Below are positions 1 to 10,678 of a DNA stretch of 48,354 nt, piece after piece (position 1 is the stretch's first letter; each line of letters opens with the position of its first letter). The DNA lies in NCBI RefSeq assembly GCF_001434405.1, contig NZ_AZFT01000053.1, positions 658,285-706,638 on the forward strand, given 5' to 3'. The notes beneath the pieces were generated by a model. That model was not told the origin of the DNA and ran no database searches. It saw only the letters and a program-made list of their open reading frames with translations. Origin of the DNA: Ligilactobacillus apodemi DSM 16634 = JCM 16172. GTDB taxonomy: Bacteria > Bacillota > Bacilli > Lactobacillales > Lactobacillaceae. The position numbers and the translations under genes are program-made.

Positions 1-94
1 CTCAAACGAAGCGGGTCCGATAACTAGTTATTTAATTTTGGGGACAATTTCTAATTTTTTACAATCAGTAAAGTCCTATTTTTTACCTTTCGGC

Positions 95-1855
95 TTAAAG
101 TGCGTTTGATGCACCGTGGTAAACAATACCACGACGAGAATCAACTGTAACAACTTCGCCGTCAGAGATCAATTCTGTTGCGTTTGTAGCACCAACGATT
201 ACAGGAATACCCATTGAGATACCTACAACAGCAGCATGTGATGTTAAACCACCGTTTTCAACGATCAAAGCAGATGCTTTTTCGATTGCTGGTAAGTAAT
301 CTTTGTCAGTTGTCTTTGTTACAAGGATAGCACCTTCAACAGCTTTTTCGTTTGCTTCAGCAGCAGATGTTGCTACAACAGCTTTACCGATAACTGTTTC
401 GTCGCCAACGCCTTGACCTTCAACTAATTTTGAACCAATTAATTGGATCTTCATAACGTTAGTTGTACCTTTTTCACCAACAGGAACACCAGCAGTGATC
501 AAGATCAAATCGCCTTCCTTAGCAAAGCCAACTTCTTTAGCTTTTTCTGTTGCTAAGCTGAACATTTCATCAGTTGAGCTTGGTGTTTCAGCAACAACAG
601 GGAAGACACCCCAGTTGATAGACAAGCCACGACGTGTACGTTCATCGAATGTAACTGCCAAGATATCTGCATCTGGACGGTACTTGGAGATCATACGAGC
701 TGTGTGACCAGATTTTGTAGCAGCAACGATTGTCTTGATGTTCAAGTTGTCAGCTGCTTCAGCAACGGCACGACCGATTGCTTCTGTCACGTCTGTCTTG
801 TCAAATTCGTTCAATGTAAATGGTTTGTGTTGACGTAATGCATTTTCAGCTTTAACGTCGATACGAGCCATTGTTGCAACAGCTTCAACTGGGTAGTCAC
901 CGTTTGCAGATTCACCAGAAAGCATTGTTGCATCTGTACCATCAAACACAGCGTTAGCAACGTCAGAAGCTTCAGCACGTGTTGGACGTGGGTTTTCTTG
1001 CATAGAATCAAGCATTTGCGTAGCTGTGATAACTGGTTTACCAGCAGCGTTACACTTCTTGATCAATTCTTTTTGTACCAAAGGAACATTTTCTGCTGGG
1101 ATTTCAACACCCATGTCACCACGAGCGATCATCAAACCATCAGAAACTTTCAAGATTTCATCAAAGTTATCGATACCTTCTTGAGATTCGATCTTAGGGA
1201 AGATTTGAACATGTTCCATGTTCTTTTCTTCTAAAAGTTCACGAATATCTAAAACGTCTTGAGGCTTACGTACAAAGGAAGCAGCGATAAAGTTGATTTC
1301 GTTATCTAAACCAAAGCGGATATCGTCAGCATCTTTTTCTGTGATACCAGGTAAGTTGATAGAAACGCCAGGAGCGTTAACACCTTTACGGGAACCAAGT
1401 GTACCTTCGTTAAGAACTGTACATACTAATTCGCGGTTTGCTTCGTCTTTCTTTTCGATCTTCATGTCGATCAAACCATCGTCAAATAATACGTGGCCAC
1501 CTTCATGAACATCATCGTATAAGTCAGCATAAGTAACAGCGATCTTTTCTTTTGTACCTTCAACAGTAGGATCCATCGAAATACGTACTTCATCACCGAT
1601 GTTAAAGTGTAATTTACCACCTTGTTGTACAGTTGTACGGATTTCAGCACCCTTTGTATCAAGCATGATACCAACCATCTTACCTGTAACCTTTTCTGCT
1701 TCACGCACAAGGTTCATACGGCCTAAATGTTCTTCATGGTCACCATGAGAAAAGTTGAAGCGGAAGACGTTAGCGCCTGCTTCGATCAATTTTGAAATTG
1801 TATCTAAATCTGAACTAGCTGGTCCAAGTGTACTTACGATCTTGGTCTTTTTCAT
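95..1855 (-). CDS. pyk: pyruvate kinase with C-terminal PEP-utiliser domain
   Basis: Cytoplasmic glycolytic enzyme that transfers phosphate from phosphoenolpyruvate to ADP. The 586-residue protein has the pyruvate kinase barrel (start KIVSTLGPAS, the RFNFSHG segment near residue 33, the IARGDMGVE motif near residue 245) and then the allosteric C-domain. An extra C-terminal PEP-utiliser mobile domain carries GGLTSHAA at 535-542, with the swivelling-domain histidine at 540; this extension is typical of Bacillus and lactobacilli. It lies downstream of pfkA in the same direction with a 128-bp gap, so the two are probably co-transcribed. The Shine-Dalgarno AAAGGAGAG precedes the ATG. The gap holds two small inverted repeats (GGTAGT/ACTACC and ACAGT/ACTGT), so processing or partial termination between the genes is possible. 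I see no convincing terminator in the 94 bases after the stop. Confidence 0.98.
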   Translation of the reverse strand: MKKTKIVSTLGPASSDLDTISKLIEAGANVFRFNFSHGDHEEHLGRMNLVREAEKVTGKMVGIMLDTKGAEIRTTVQQGGKLHFNIGDEVRISMDPTVEGTKEKIAVTYADLYDDVHEGGHVLFDDGLIDMKIEKKDEANRELVCTVLNEGTLGSRKGVNAPGVSINLPGITEKDADDIRFGLDNEINFIAASFVRKPQDVLDIRELLEEKNMEHVQIFPKIESQEGIDNFDEILKVSDGLMIARGDMGVEIPAENVPLVQKELIKKCNAAGKPVITATQMLDSMQENPRPTRAEASDVANAVFDGTDATMLSGESANGDYPVEAVATMARIDVKAENALRQHKPFTLNEFDKTDVTEAIGRAVAEAADNLNIKTIVAATKSGHTARMISKYRPDADILAVTFDERTRRGLSINWGVFPVVAETPSSTDEMFSLATEKAKEVGFAKEGDLILITAGVPVGEKGTTNVMKIQLIGSKLVEGQGVGDETVIGKAVVATSAAEANEKAVEGAILVTKTTDKDYLPAIEKASALIVENGGLTSHAAVVGISMGIPVIVGATNATELISDGEVVTVDSRRGIVYHGASNAL

Positions 1856-1983
1856 GAGTTAATTCTCTCCTTTGAAAATCTTAATGCTCTGCATCTTGTC
1901 CCGGATCATTTTGATAAAATCAAAACTTCGACAGTAAAACTGTTCTGGTAGTACCGGTCAACTACCACTTGCTATCATAGATC

Positions 1984-2946
1984 TTAGAAACTCAACCGTT
2001 CGTTTAAGTCAAGCAAGGACACGTCTGTCATGTGCTTGTGATTTTCTAAAGTATCAATGATATCTGTTGCAACAAGCTTATTATCGCGGATACCGATAGC
2101 TAAGCCACCCTTGCCTTCAAGCAATAAGCGGACAGCATAGTCACCAAAGCGACTAGCCAAGACACGGTCTTTAGCTGTTGGTACGCCACCACGTTGGATG
2201 TGACCTAATGTGATAGCACGACTGTCAAAGTCACCATGCTTGTCAAGTTCTTCTTTGAACTTAGCAGCAGAAGTTACCCCTTCAGCTAAAACGATCAAGC
2301 CATGATCTTTGCCATTTTCACGATTCTTGAGCAACTTGTCGGCAATTGCCTTAACGTCATAATCACGTTCAGGAACAACGATTGCATCTGCTCCGGCTGC
2401 GATCCCGGACCATAATGCGATATCACCTGCGCCACGACCCATAACTTCAACAACGAATACACGTTGGTGAGAAGTTGCAGTATCATTGATGCGGTCAAGT
2501 GCTTCAGTTGCCACATTAACAGCTGTATCAAAACCAATTGTGAAATCAGTTCCTGGAATATCATTATCGATCGTGCCTGGAACACCAATTGAGTTAAAGC
2601 CATGTTTTGTAAGCTTCAAAGCACCATGGTAAGAACCATCGCCACCAATAACAACTAAAGCATCGATTCCGAACTTGTTAAGTTGTTCGATACCTTTTAG
2701 TTGCACTTCTTCTTCCGCAAATTCTGGGAAACGTGCGGAATAAAGAATTGTGCCACCGCGATTGATGATACCGTCTAATTGTGAAGATTCCATCTTGAAG
2801 ATGTTGCCTTCAACAAGACCCTTGTAGCCATAGTTGATACCATAAGCTTCAAGGCCTGCATTCATAGCAGAACGGGCAATTGCACGTACAGCAGCGTTCA
2901 TCCCGGAGGCATCGCCACCGCTTGTTAAAATACCAATGCGTTTCAT
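1984..2946 (-). CDS. pfkA: ATP-dependent 6-phosphofructokinase
   Basis: Commits fructose 6-phosphate to glycolysis by ATP-dependent phosphorylation in the cytoplasm. At 320 residues it has the normal length of the bacterial homotetrameric enzyme. GGDGS at 101-105 is the ATP-binding loop, TIDND at 125-129 contains the catalytic base Asp127, and MGRGAGDIA belongs to the fructose 6-phosphate site. A start at the [13 protein letters not shown]-terminus is preceded by TTGAGGTGAAGAA, a good ribosome site. It is the first gene of a pfkA-pyk unit and follows dnaE, an arrangement common in lactobacilli. Its own promoter candidate lies at 2993-3021. Confidence 0.98.
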   Translation of the reverse strand: MKRIGILTSGGDASGMNAAVRAIARSAMNAGLEAYGINYGYKGLVEGNIFKMESSQLDGIINRGGTILYSARFPEFAEEEVQLKGIEQLNKFGIDALVVIGGDGSYHGALKLTKHGFNSIGVPGTIDNDIPGTDFTIGFDTAVNVATEALDRINDTATSHQRVFVVEVMGRGAGDIALWSGIAAGADAIVVPERDYDVKAIADKLLKNRENGKDHGLIVLAEGVTSAAKFKEELDKHGDFDSRAITLGHIQRGGVPTAKDRVLASRFGDYAVRLLLEGKGGLAIGIRDNKLVATDIIDTLENHKHMTDVSLLDLNERLSF

Positions 2947-2992
2947 TTCTTCACCTCAAGTAATAATTGTAGTACTACATTCTCCAAATGTA

Positions 2993-3021
2993 ATAGTATC
3001 ACTTTTAGTGACAGTTGTCTT
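2993..3021 (-). promoter_or_regulatory. candidate pfkA-pyk promoter with internal palindrome
   Basis: On the minus strand, AAGACA at 3021-3016 and TACTAT at 2998-2993 are separated by 17 bp. The -35 box is a weak match. A palindrome with arms TCACT/AGTGA (about 2999-3011) sits between the two boxes, where an operator would act. No good catabolite-responsive element is visible. Confidence 0.45.
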
Positions 3022-3071
3022 GTAAAAAATTGCTTTTTTGCCAATAAATTAAAATCTGTTTTCATAAATTT

Positions 3072-6000
3072 TCATTGCTTTAAGATAACGTTTTTGCTAC
3101 CTAACAACTTTGATAGCGCTTCGATTGTCTGATCATCATCTTTTAGCCACAAATTTTCTTTGAGAATTATTTTTCTATTCTCATTTTCTTCAATTAAAAT
3201 TACTGGAACATTTCCATGATGTTGTCTTAAAATTTGGTTCAAAGCTGGTTTAAATTGCTCAAGCTCATCAACTAGCCGCAAATAATAACATTTTTTCGAA
3301 AAATCAGTTGCTAGCCGTAGATCTGCCACCAATAGATTTTTAGTGTTATTTCTGAGTTCAACTTTGCCTGAGACCAATAAAATATTACCTTTTTCCAGCA
3401 GAGTTGAGCACTGCTGGTAAACATTTGGAAAAACAACTAACTCTAATTCGGCACTTTGGTCAGCAACTTGTACAAATGCCATTTGCTCACCTTTTTTAGT
3501 TCGGATCACCCGCACATTTTTAACGTAGACTAAAGTTTTAGTCGATGTATTTGGCACTAATTCAGACACTAATTTTGTTTGTTTTAATTTAGCCAACCAC
3601 TGATATTTTTCGATCGGATGACCTGAAACATAAGTCCCTAGATAATAAAATTCCTTAGCTAGTAATTCATCTTGCGTGATCTCAGGAGCTTTTACTTCTT
3701 TTGGTGCTAACATTTCAAAAAGTGTTTGATTTTCACCACTTAAAGAAACATTATTCATGATCTGTGGTAATTGCGCTAACAATTGGCTTCGATCAGGTTC
3801 TAAAGCATCAAACGTACCAGCATAAATCAAAGCTATAAGTTGTTCTTCTTTGAGAAATTTTTTATTTAAACGTTGGATAAAATCGGTCAAGCTCTTAAAT
3901 TTGCCGTTTTGATAGCGTTCAGTCAAAATTTCTTTGATCAGGTCGCCACGTAAGGTTTTGATCGAATTTAAGCCAAACACCAAATTTCCATCTTTCAAAG
4001 TGAAATATGCTTGGCTAGCGTTAATATCTGGACCTTTGATCTTTAAATTAAACTGTTTTGCTTCGGCTAAATATTCTCTGATTTTTGTATCATTTCCAGT
4101 AACAGAATTTATCAAAGCCGCAAAAAAAGCTCCCGGATAATGGACTTTAATGTAAGCCAGCTCAAAAGCCATTTTTGAGTATGCCACCGCATGGGAACGG
4201 TTAAAGCCATAATCACCAAATTTTTTCATATACTCATAGACTCTTAAAGCTTGTTCTTTAGCATAGCCTTTGCTTAAAGCGCCCGCAACAAATAAATTTT
4301 GCATCTCCGCGATTTTTTGATGATCTTTTTTACTGATCGCACGCCGTAAAAGATCGGCTTGCCCTAGACTAAAGCCCCCCATTACTGTCGCTACTTGCAT
4401 AACTTGCTCTTGGTAAACAATGATACCGTAAGTATTTTTTAATACCGTAGCTAATTCTGCTACTGGGTAAGTGATTGCTTCTTTCCCATGCTTGCGTACG
4501 ATAAATTTTTCAATATTATTCATCGGACCAGGGCGATAAAGCGCATTGACCGCAGCAATGTCTTCAAATGAAGTTGGATGTAACTCACGCAAAACATTTT
4601 TGATCCCAAATGATTCAAATTGAAAGATCCCATTAGTTTTAGCTGCTTGAAATAATTTCAAAGTCAAAGGATCATTTAACGAGATCTTTTTTAAATCAAG
4701 TTGCGTGCCATAGCCTTTTTTTACGAATTTTAGTGCATTGTCTAAGATCGATAGATTACGTAAGCCTAAAAAATCGATTTTCAATAAGCCGGCTTCTTCA
4801 ACTTGATTTTTAGCAAATTGTGATAACAAGATCTGATCTGAGCCCAATTGAACTGGAACTAGGTCACTTAAAACTTGATCACTTAAGATCACCCCAGCAG
4901 CGTGAGTTGAATAGTGCCGTGGTAAACCTTCTAATTTGAGCGCAGTTTTAAATAACAACTCATTTCGTTGGCTATCGGCTACTAAATTTTTAACTTTTTG
5001 TGATTCTGCATAAGCTTCAGTTAGTGTTAATTTATATTTATGTGGTAAAGCTTTAGCCCACTGATCTAATTCAAAACTCGTCAGACCTAAAACTCGCCCT
5101 ACATCTCGAATCGCTTGTCTAGCGCCTAAAGTTCCAAAAGTAATGATCTGAGCCATATGTTCATGTCCATATTTTTGATGAACATACTTGATGACTTGAT
5201 CACGTTTAGTATCCGGAATGTCAAGATCAATATCAGGCATTTGAGCCCGTCTAGGATTTAAGAAACGTTCAAACAACAGCCCGTATTTTAGGGGGTCAAC
5301 ATCTGTGATTTTTAACACATACGAGACTAAAGAACCGGCTGCCGAACCACGCCCTGGACCGATACGGATCTGATTTTCATGGGCAAAATTGGTGACATCC
5401 CACACGATCAAAAAATAATCATCAAACCCCATTTGATGAATGATATCTAATTCTTCTTTTAACCGTGCGATATAAGGAGTATAGTCAACTATTTGATCGG
5501 TTTGGATCCGCATCCGTAAACCTTCGCGACACAACTTTGCCAAGTACTCTTTTGCACTCAATCCATTAGGTGTCTTAAAGTGAGGCAATTTTGTTTTAGG
5601 AAAGTCTAGCGTCAGCTCAAATTGCGCGCACACTTGTTGGTTCGTTTCATAAGCAGTTTTTAGCCCTGCACGTTCGTATTCGACTAGATACTGCTTTGGT
5701 TCACGTAAATAGTGAATGCCACTCATATTTTTGACAGCTGTTTCAAAATCTAATTTTTCTGAATTACCGATCGCACGCAAAACGCTAACTTCAAAGTATT
5801 CATTTTGCTGTAAATAATGGACTGCACTCGCTGCGATCAAAGGAGTATTTGTTTGTTTTGCCAAAACATTTGACGTCAACGTTTCTTGTTTTGCAACTAA
5901 CGGATCGACTCCTAGATAAACACTATTTGGGTCTCCGATTTTTTTTAATGCACCTAATAATTCAGGCGCTTGCTCATAATACTTAGTAAAAAGCGAGCTT

Positions 6001-6374
6001 TGCGCAGGAGAAACGATCACCAGATCATGCCAATATGAACTTGATAACTCCAAAAATTCGCTAAAGTCTAAAGGGATATTTTGATGTGTCATTTTAAGCG
6101 AAGAAAGCTTGAGTAAATTGTGATAACCCGTATTATTTTTAGCGAAGACCATCAGTTGGGCATTTTCCTCAAATTCTAACGTTAGCCCTATGATCGGCTT
6201 AATGTCATATTTTTGACAAGCGTGGTAAAAATCAAGCACCCCATACATGACGTTGATGTCACTAAGCGCAATGTTTTTATAACCTAACTCTTTGGCTTGC
6301 TTAACATAATCTTCGATCCGTAAAGTACTTTTTAACAAACTGTTAGAACTTATGACTTGTAGCGGACTAAACAT
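3072..6374 (-). CDS. dnaE: DNA polymerase III alpha subunit, DnaE type
   Basis: Replicative C-family polymerase; in Firmicutes DnaE extends primers on the lagging strand before PolC takes over. The start at 6374 (MFSPLQV) is chosen because AAAGGAGG lies 7 bases upstream, giving 1100 residues. Domains in order: an N-terminal PHP-like domain (1-200), the polymerase core with GPGRGSAAGS near 340 and the catalytic aspartates of PDIDLD near 381-385, a helix-hairpin-helix region, and a C-terminal OB fold near 970-1040. The usual HxH metal ligands at the beginning of the PHP domain are absent (the segment reads SPLQVISSNSLL), so any proofreading or phosphatase activity there is probably lost. A near-consensus promoter precedes it at 6406-6434. 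The pfkA-pyk pair follows in the same direction. Confidence 0.96.
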   Translation of the reverse strand: MFSPLQVISSNSLLKSTLRIEDYVKQAKELGYKNIALSDINVMYGVLDFYHACQKYDIKPIIGLTLEFEENAQLMVFAKNNTGYHNLLKLSSLKMTHQNIPLDFSEFLELSSSYWHDLVIVSPAQSSLFTKYYEQAPELLGALKKIGDPNSVYLGVDPLVAKQETLTSNVLAKQTNTPLIAASAVHYLQQNEYFEVSVLRAIGNSEKLDFETAVKNMSGIHYLREPKQYLVEYERAGLKTAYETNQQVCAQFELTLDFPKTKLPHFKTPNGLSAKEYLAKLCREGLRMRIQTDQIVDYTPYIARLKEELDIIHQMGFDDYFLIVWDVTNFAHENQIRIGPGRGSAAGSLVSYVLKITDVDPLKYGLLFERFLNPRRAQMPDIDLDIPDTKRDQVIKYVHQKYGHEHMAQIITFGTLGARQAIRDVGRVLGLTSFELDQWAKALPHKYKLTLTEAYAESQKVKNLVADSQRNELLFKTALKLEGLPRHYSTHAAGVILSDQVLSDLVPVQLGSDQILLSQFAKNQVEEAGLLKIDFLGLRNLSILDNALKFVKKGYGTQLDLKKISLNDPLTLKLFQAAKTNGIFQFESFGIKNVLRELHPTSFEDIAAVNALYRPGPMNNIEKFIVRKHGKEAITYPVAELATVLKNTYGIIVYQEQVMQVATVMGGFSLGQADLLRRAISKKDHQKIAEMQNLFVAGALSKGYAKEQALRVYEYMKKFGDYGFNRSHAVAYSKMAFELAYIKVHYPGAFFAALINSVTGNDTKIREYLAEAKQFNLKIKGPDINASQAYFTLKDGNLVFGLNSIKTLRGDLIKEILTERYQNGKFKSLTDFIQRLNKKFLKEEQLIALIYAGTFDALEPDRSQLLAQLPQIMNNVSLSGENQTLFEMLAPKEVKAPEITQDELLAKEFYYLGTYVSGHPIEKYQWLAKLKQTKLVSELVPNTSTKTLVYVKNVRVIRTKKGEQMAFVQVADQSAELELVVFPNVYQQCSTLLEKGNILLVSGKVELRNNTKNLLVADLRLATDFSKKCYYLRLVDELEQFKPALNQILRQHHGNVPVILIEENENRKIILKENLWLKDDDQTIEALSKLLGSKNVILKQ

Positions 6375-6405
6375 AGCACTTCCTCCTTTCAAATTCTTTG
6401 TTATA

Positions 6406-6434
6406 ATTATACAAATTTACTCTTTGATTTTCAA
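6406..6434 (-). promoter_or_regulatory. dnaE promoter
   Basis: TTGAAA at 6434-6429 and TATAAT at 6411-6406 on the minus strand with 17-bp spacing, a near-consensus sigma-A promoter about 30 bp ahead of the dnaE start. It lies in the divergent gap with the DUF2929 gene. Confidence 0.85.
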
Positions 6435-6516
6435 AAAGCGACAAGATTTGCAAATTATCTGTGCAAATTTTTTTGCTTTATGCTAAACTACTATTGAGAA
6501 TGAGAGGTGTTGGCTA

Positions 6517-6711
6517 ATGGCAAAACAACTTACGATCTTATTTTGGGGCTTTATCTATGGTGAAGTGATCGGTTATGTTCTTTCAGCATTAGATGCGACT
6601 CAATTCCAACCAGTTCAAAGCGGAGTTATTGCGATGATCGGTGGTTTTATTGCGATCAACTGCTTACAATTCTTCGTTAAGAGCCCAAAAGAAGCTAAAA
6701 AGAATAAGTAA
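6517..6711 (+). CDS. DUF2929 family small membrane protein
   Basis: A 64-residue protein, the only host gene on the plus strand here. It has two hydrophobic segments (about residues 5-25 and 34-52) and a basic C-terminus ending in KKNK, which fits a two-span membrane protein with cytoplasmic tail. The WGFIYGEVIGYV start matches my memory of the DUF2929 family, which is found next to dnaE in many lactobacilli; its function is unknown. The ribosome site GAGAGGTG lies 7 bases ahead of ATG. It is divergent from dnaE and convergent with clpB, from which a bidirectional terminator separates it. Confidence 0.85.
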   Translation: MAKQLTILFWGFIYGEVIGYVLSALDATQFQPVQSGVIAMIGGFIAINCLQFFVKSPKEAKKNK

Positions 6712-6747
6712 TAAAAAACGAGACTAAAATTAGCCTCGTTTTTTTAT
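6712..6747. terminator. bidirectional terminator between the DUF2929 gene and clpB
   Basis: Ten-base arms ACGAGACTAA (6718-6727) and TTAGCCTCGT (6730-6739). One position is A-C on the plus transcript and a G-U wobble on the minus transcript. Runs of T follow in both directions, so it can end both converging genes. Confidence 0.85.
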
Positions 6748-6749
6748 TA

Positions 6750-9344
6750 TCACTTTGTTTCTTTGACAAATTCTAATTTACCATCTACTAAAGCGATCTT
6801 AACTTCACTGTGTGGTAAAATATTGCCCGCAACGATCTCACGTGCTAGTGGAGTTTCGATCTGATTAGTAATGAATCTTTGTAATGGACGAGCACCATAA
6901 GCTGGATCATAACCATTTTTAGCGATCCAATCTCTTGCTTCTGGTGAGATCGTTAAACTGATCTCTTGAGCGGCTAAGCGATTTGACAACTGTGCCACAA
7001 ATTTATCAACAATTTGTCCGATTACATCTATCGTTAATGGTGAAAACATGATGATATCGTCAATTCGGTTGAGAAATTCTGGTTTAAAGTGCGCTTGTGC
7101 AACTTTTAACACTTGTTCTTTTACTTCATCCGAAATTTTATTATTCTCGTTTAAACCATCTAGCAATAAGTTTGAACCTAGATTTGAAGTCAAGATCAAG
7201 ATCGTATTTCTAAAATCAACGGTCCGTCCTTGTCCATCTGTTAAACGTCCATCATCGAGCACTTGTAAAAGAATATTGAACACATCTGGGTGAGCTTTTT
7301 CGATCTCATCAAACAAAACGATCGTATAAGGATTGCGCCGAACAGCTTCCGTTAACTGCCCGCCTTCTTCATAACCGATATATCCTGGTGCTGCCCCAAC
7401 CAAACGCGAGACCGATGCTTTTTCCATGTATTCTGACATATCGATCCGAACCATATGTTTATCTGAATCAAAGAGATCTTTAGCCAAAGCTTTGGCTAAT
7501 TCGGTCTTACCGACCCCTGTAGGTCCTAAAAACATAAATGATCCCAAAGGCTTAGATGGATCTTGCAAGCCAGCACGTGAGCGTAAAACAGCATCTGAGA
7601 CTGCTTTTACAGCTTCATCTTGCCCAATAACTCGTTTATGCAAGTTTTCTGCTAAATGCAATAATTTTTGGCGTTCACCTTGGACCAACTTAGCTACTGG
7701 GATCCCTGTCAACCGACTTACTACCGAAGCGATCTCTTCTTCAGTCACTGATTCTTCGACTAACCAATCATCGGTCCGTTCAGAATGCTCTAAATTGGCT
7801 AATTCTTTTTCTAATTCGGGAATCGTTGCATGCTGTAATTTAGCAGCTTTTTCGAGATCATAGTTATTTTCAGCTTCTTCTAGGTCATGCTTAGCTTTGT
7901 CTAACTCGGATTTTTTCTCACTTAGTTTTTGGACATCTTCTTTTTCACTTTCCCAACGCATTTTTAATTGGTTAGCTTTTTCGCGTAACTCAGCTAATTC
8001 ACTTTGCATTTCAGCCAGGCGTTTCTTAGATGCTGGATCGGTCTCTTTTTTCAAAGCCGCTTCTTCGACTTCTTGGCGCATCAATTGACGTGTCACTTGA
8101 TCAAGTTCGGTTGGCATCGAATTCATTTCGACCCTGATCTCAGCACAAGCTTCATCTACTAAATCGATCGCTTTGTCAGGTAAAAAGCGGTCAGTAATGT
8201 AGCGATTAGATAAGGTAGCGGCCGCAACCAAGGCACTGTCGTGGATCCGTACTCCATGGTGGATCTCATAGCGTTCCTTTAGGCCACGTAAAATCGAGAT
8301 TGTGTCTTCAACTGTGGGTTCTTTGACTAGAACTTTTTGGAAACGACGCTCTAATGCTTTATCCTTTTCAACATATTCACGATATTCGTCTAAAGTCGTT
8401 GCCCCGATCAAATGCAATTCACCCCGAGCAAGCATGGGTTTTAATAAGTTACCTGCATCCATGCTACCTTCTGTTTTGCCGGCACCAACAATATTATGGA
8501 TCTCATCAATAAATAAGATAATTTGCCCTTCACTTTTAGAAACTTCTTTTAAAACTGCTTTTAGGCGTTCTTCAAATTCACCACGATATTTCGCTCCTGC
8601 GATCAAAGATCCCATATCTAAAGAAAAAATCGTTTTGTCCTTAAGATTATCAGGGACATCTTTGCGCACGATCCGTTGTGCTAACCCTTCGATGATCGCA
8701 GTTTTACCCACACCAGGTTCTCCGATCAAAACAGGGTTATTCTTTGTTTTACGTGACAAAATTCTGATAACATCCCGAATTTCTTCGTCTCGCCCAATGA
8801 TTGGATCTTGTTTTCCTTGCCGAACCTGTTTAACTAGGTCCACCCCATATTTTTCCAATGCTTGGTATTGTTCTTCTTGATTTTTAGAGGTCACCCGTTC
8901 ACCAGCACGCATCTGTGTGATCGTAGCTAAAAGTTTTTCTCGGGTGCAGCCATGTTCAACTAACCAACTAGTTAATGGGTCATATTTTTGTGTCATTAGG
9001 GCTAAAACTAACGTATCAAGTGAAATGTATTCATCGGTAAATTCTTGTTTAACTTCGTCAGCATCCCGCAATAACTGTAGCATTTTAGGGCTAAAAGATT
9101 GTCCATATTGAACACTACCAGAAACCTCTGGAAGTTTATCTAAAACTTCATCGATCTTAGCTTCAAAAGCGGTAACTTCAACACCCGCCTTTTTATAAAT
9201 ATCCGTTACCAATTGTCCTGGTTGGACTAAAAATTTAAATAAATGTGCAATTTCGATCTCTTGTTGGTGACGATTGATAGCAATTTGTTGTGCTTGCCCT
9301 AAAGCATCTTGCACAGCAGATGTTAAATTATTTTCATTATTCAT
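6750..9344 (-). CDS. clpB: ATP-dependent disaggregase ClpB
   Basis: Hexameric AAA+ chaperone that extracts polypeptides from aggregates together with DnaK. The 864-residue protein has the full family architecture: N-terminal Clp repeat domain (1-145), first AAA module with Walker A GEPGVGKT at 208-215, the long charged coiled-coil middle domain (about 400-525) that distinguishes ClpB from ClpC/ClpA, second AAA module with GPTGVGKT near 605, and the C-terminal D2-small domain. The ribosome site is AGGT 7 bases ahead of the ATG. Only 71 bp separate it from pepT upstream; I see neither a clear CtsR direct repeat nor a CIRCE element there, so its heat-shock control is not evident from the sequence. 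Confidence 0.97.
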   Translation of the reverse strand: MNNENNLTSAVQDALGQAQQIAINRHQQEIEIAHLFKFLVQPGQLVTDIYKKAGVEVTAFEAKIDEVLDKLPEVSGSVQYGQSFSPKMLQLLRDADEVKQEFTDEYISLDTLVLALMTQKYDPLTSWLVEHGCTREKLLATITQMRAGERVTSKNQEEQYQALEKYGVDLVKQVRQGKQDPIIGRDEEIRDVIRILSRKTKNNPVLIGEPGVGKTAIIEGLAQRIVRKDVPDNLKDKTIFSLDMGSLIAGAKYRGEFEERLKAVLKEVSKSEGQIILFIDEIHNIVGAGKTEGSMDAGNLLKPMLARGELHLIGATTLDEYREYVEKDKALERRFQKVLVKEPTVEDTISILRGLKERYEIHHGVRIHDSALVAAATLSNRYITDRFLPDKAIDLVDEACAEIRVEMNSMPTELDQVTRQLMRQEVEEAALKKETDPASKKRLAEMQSELAELREKANQLKMRWESEKEDVQKLSEKKSELDKAKHDLEEAENNYDLEKAAKLQHATIPELEKELANLEHSERTDDWLVEESVTEEEIASVVSRLTGIPVAKLVQGERQKLLHLAENLHKRVIGQDEAVKAVSDAVLRSRAGLQDPSKPLGSFMFLGPTGVGKTELAKALAKDLFDSDKHMVRIDMSEYMEKASVSRLVGAAPGYIGYEEGGQLTEAVRRNPYTIVLFDEIEKAHPDVFNILLQVLDDGRLTDGQGRTVDFRNTILILTSNLGSNLLLDGLNENNKISDEVKEQVLKVAQAHFKPEFLNRIDDIIMFSPLTIDVIGQIVDKFVAQLSNRLAAQEISLTISPEARDWIAKNGYDPAYGARPLQRFITNQIETPLAREIVAGNILPHSEVKIALVDGKLEFVKETK

Positions 9345-9383
9345 CTTTTATTACCTCGAATCACTTAAATTTATGCAAATAAA

Positions 9384-9403
9384 CGTGGTAGCAGTTTACC
9401 ACG
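9384..9403 (-). terminator. hairpin after pepT
   Basis: Perfect 7-bp arms CGTGGTA (9384-9390) and TACCACG (9397-9403) with a 6-base loop, just after the pepT stop. The following T-tract on the minus strand is short (TTTATTT), so termination may be partial and clpB may receive read-through. Confidence 0.6.
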
Positions 9404-9415
9404 CTTACTTGACGT

Positions 9416-10657
9416 TTATTTAGCAGCTAATTTTATAATTTCTAATACAACATCAGCTGCTTGTTGCATGACTTGTTTTGAAACATACTCATAACGCCCA
9501 TGCATATTTTCTCCACCGGCAAAAATATTTGGGGTCGGTAAGCCCATAAAAGAAATCGTTGAACCATCTGTACCGCCACGGACCGGATAGATCTCTGGTG
9601 TGATCCCCAGATTTTTCATCGCTTCTTTAGCTAATTCAACGACCGTCATATCCTTTTCGATCACTTCACGCATGTTGTAATACTGATCTTTAACTTCGAT
9701 CAACACTCGTTCTTCGCCTAAAGTTGCATTCATCTTAGCCGCATTATCTAACATTAATTGTTTTCTTTGTTCAAAGATCTCGCGGTCATGATCACGAATG
9801 ATATAAGCCAAACTAGCTTCGGCTACCGAACCGTTGACATCGATCACATGGAAAAAGCCTTGACGCCCCTCAGTTTTTTCAGGAACCTCATCTTTAGGTA
9901 ACATATTGTGATAGTCCATGGCTAATTGGATCGCATTGACCATCACACCCTTAGCCGTAGCAGGATGAACTTCTTTACCTAAAAATTTGAGTTTAGCTTG
10001 AGCTGCATTAAACGTTTCATATTCTAGCTCACCTAATGGACCACCATCGACAGTATACGCGATATCCGCACCAAATTCGGCGACATCAAAATTCAGTGAG
10101 CCAGTTCCGATCTCTTCATCTGGTCCGATTCCGATCATGACTGTCCCATGTTTGATCTCAGGATGTGCTACTAAGTATTCCATCACCGTAATGATCTCAG
10201 CTACTCCGGCTTTATCGTCAGCACCTAATAAGGTGGTCCCATCCGTCGTGATCAAATCATGACCTTGATAATTTTTCAAATTAGGAAAATCCTTTGGTGA
10301 TAACATGATCGTTTGCGCATCATCTAAGGCAATGTCACTTTCACCATCATAATTTTCAACAATTTTTGGCTTAACATCAGTTGCATTAAAGTCAGCTGTG
10401 TCCATATGAGCCAAAAAACCAACCTTCTTTACGTTACTGTCATCGGCTAAATTACTTGGTAACTCCGCAAAAACATAACCACTTTTGGCCGAGATTCGGA
10501 CATTTTTTAGCCCGATCGCAGTTAATTCAACAGCTATATCCTTAGCAAATTGTACCTGTGTTTGCGTAGAAGGCACAGTCGTTGAATTTTCATCAGATCG
10601 TGTTTCTTTTTTTACATATTCTAAAAAGCGTGGTACTAAATTAGGATAATTTGGCAT
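9416..10657 (-). CDS. pepT: peptidase T (tripeptide aminopeptidase)
   Basis: Cytoplasmic M20-family di-zinc exopeptidase that removes the N-terminal residue of tripeptides, part of the peptide-based amino acid nutrition of lactic acid bacteria. At 413 residues it has normal length. Visible motifs are HMDT (His84, Asp86), GADDKAG around the bridging aspartate, DEEIGTG with the catalytic and metal-binding glutamates, and a late metal-binding histidine in [12 protein letters not shown]. The segment [17 protein letters not shown] is characteristic of PepT against other M20 peptidases. It follows the Nif3-like gene by 21 bp in the same direction and is probably co-transcribed with trmK and that gene. 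Confidence 0.96.
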   Translation of the reverse strand: MPNYPNLVPRFLEYVKKETRSDENSTTVPSTQTQVQFAKDIAVELTAIGLKNVRISAKSGYVFAELPSNLADDSNVKKVGFLAHMDTADFNATDVKPKIVENYDGESDIALDDAQTIMLSPKDFPNLKNYQGHDLITTDGTTLLGADDKAGVAEIITVMEYLVAHPEIKHGTVMIGIGPDEEIGTGSLNFDVAEFGADIAYTVDGGPLGELEYETFNAAQAKLKFLGKEVHPATAKGVMVNAIQLAMDYHNMLPKDEVPEKTEGRQGFFHVIDVNGSVAEASLAYIIRDHDREIFEQRKQLMLDNAAKMNATLGEERVLIEVKDQYYNMREVIEKDMTVVELAKEAMKNLGITPEIYPVRGGTDGSTISFMGLPTPNIFAGGENMHGRYEYVSKQVMQQAADVVLEIIKLAAK

Positions 10658-10678
10658 AGTCTTTGGTCCCCTTTTTAT

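Noticed and set aside
8302-8880. 192-residue open frame on the plus strand within clpB
   Set aside because: Serine/arginine-rich antisense shadow of a highly conserved gene, without ribosome site or promoter.
9345-9415. CtsR or HrcA operator ahead of clpB
   Set aside because: The 71-bp gap holds only the pepT hairpin and a ribosome site; no heptanucleotide direct repeat or CIRCE palindrome is visible.
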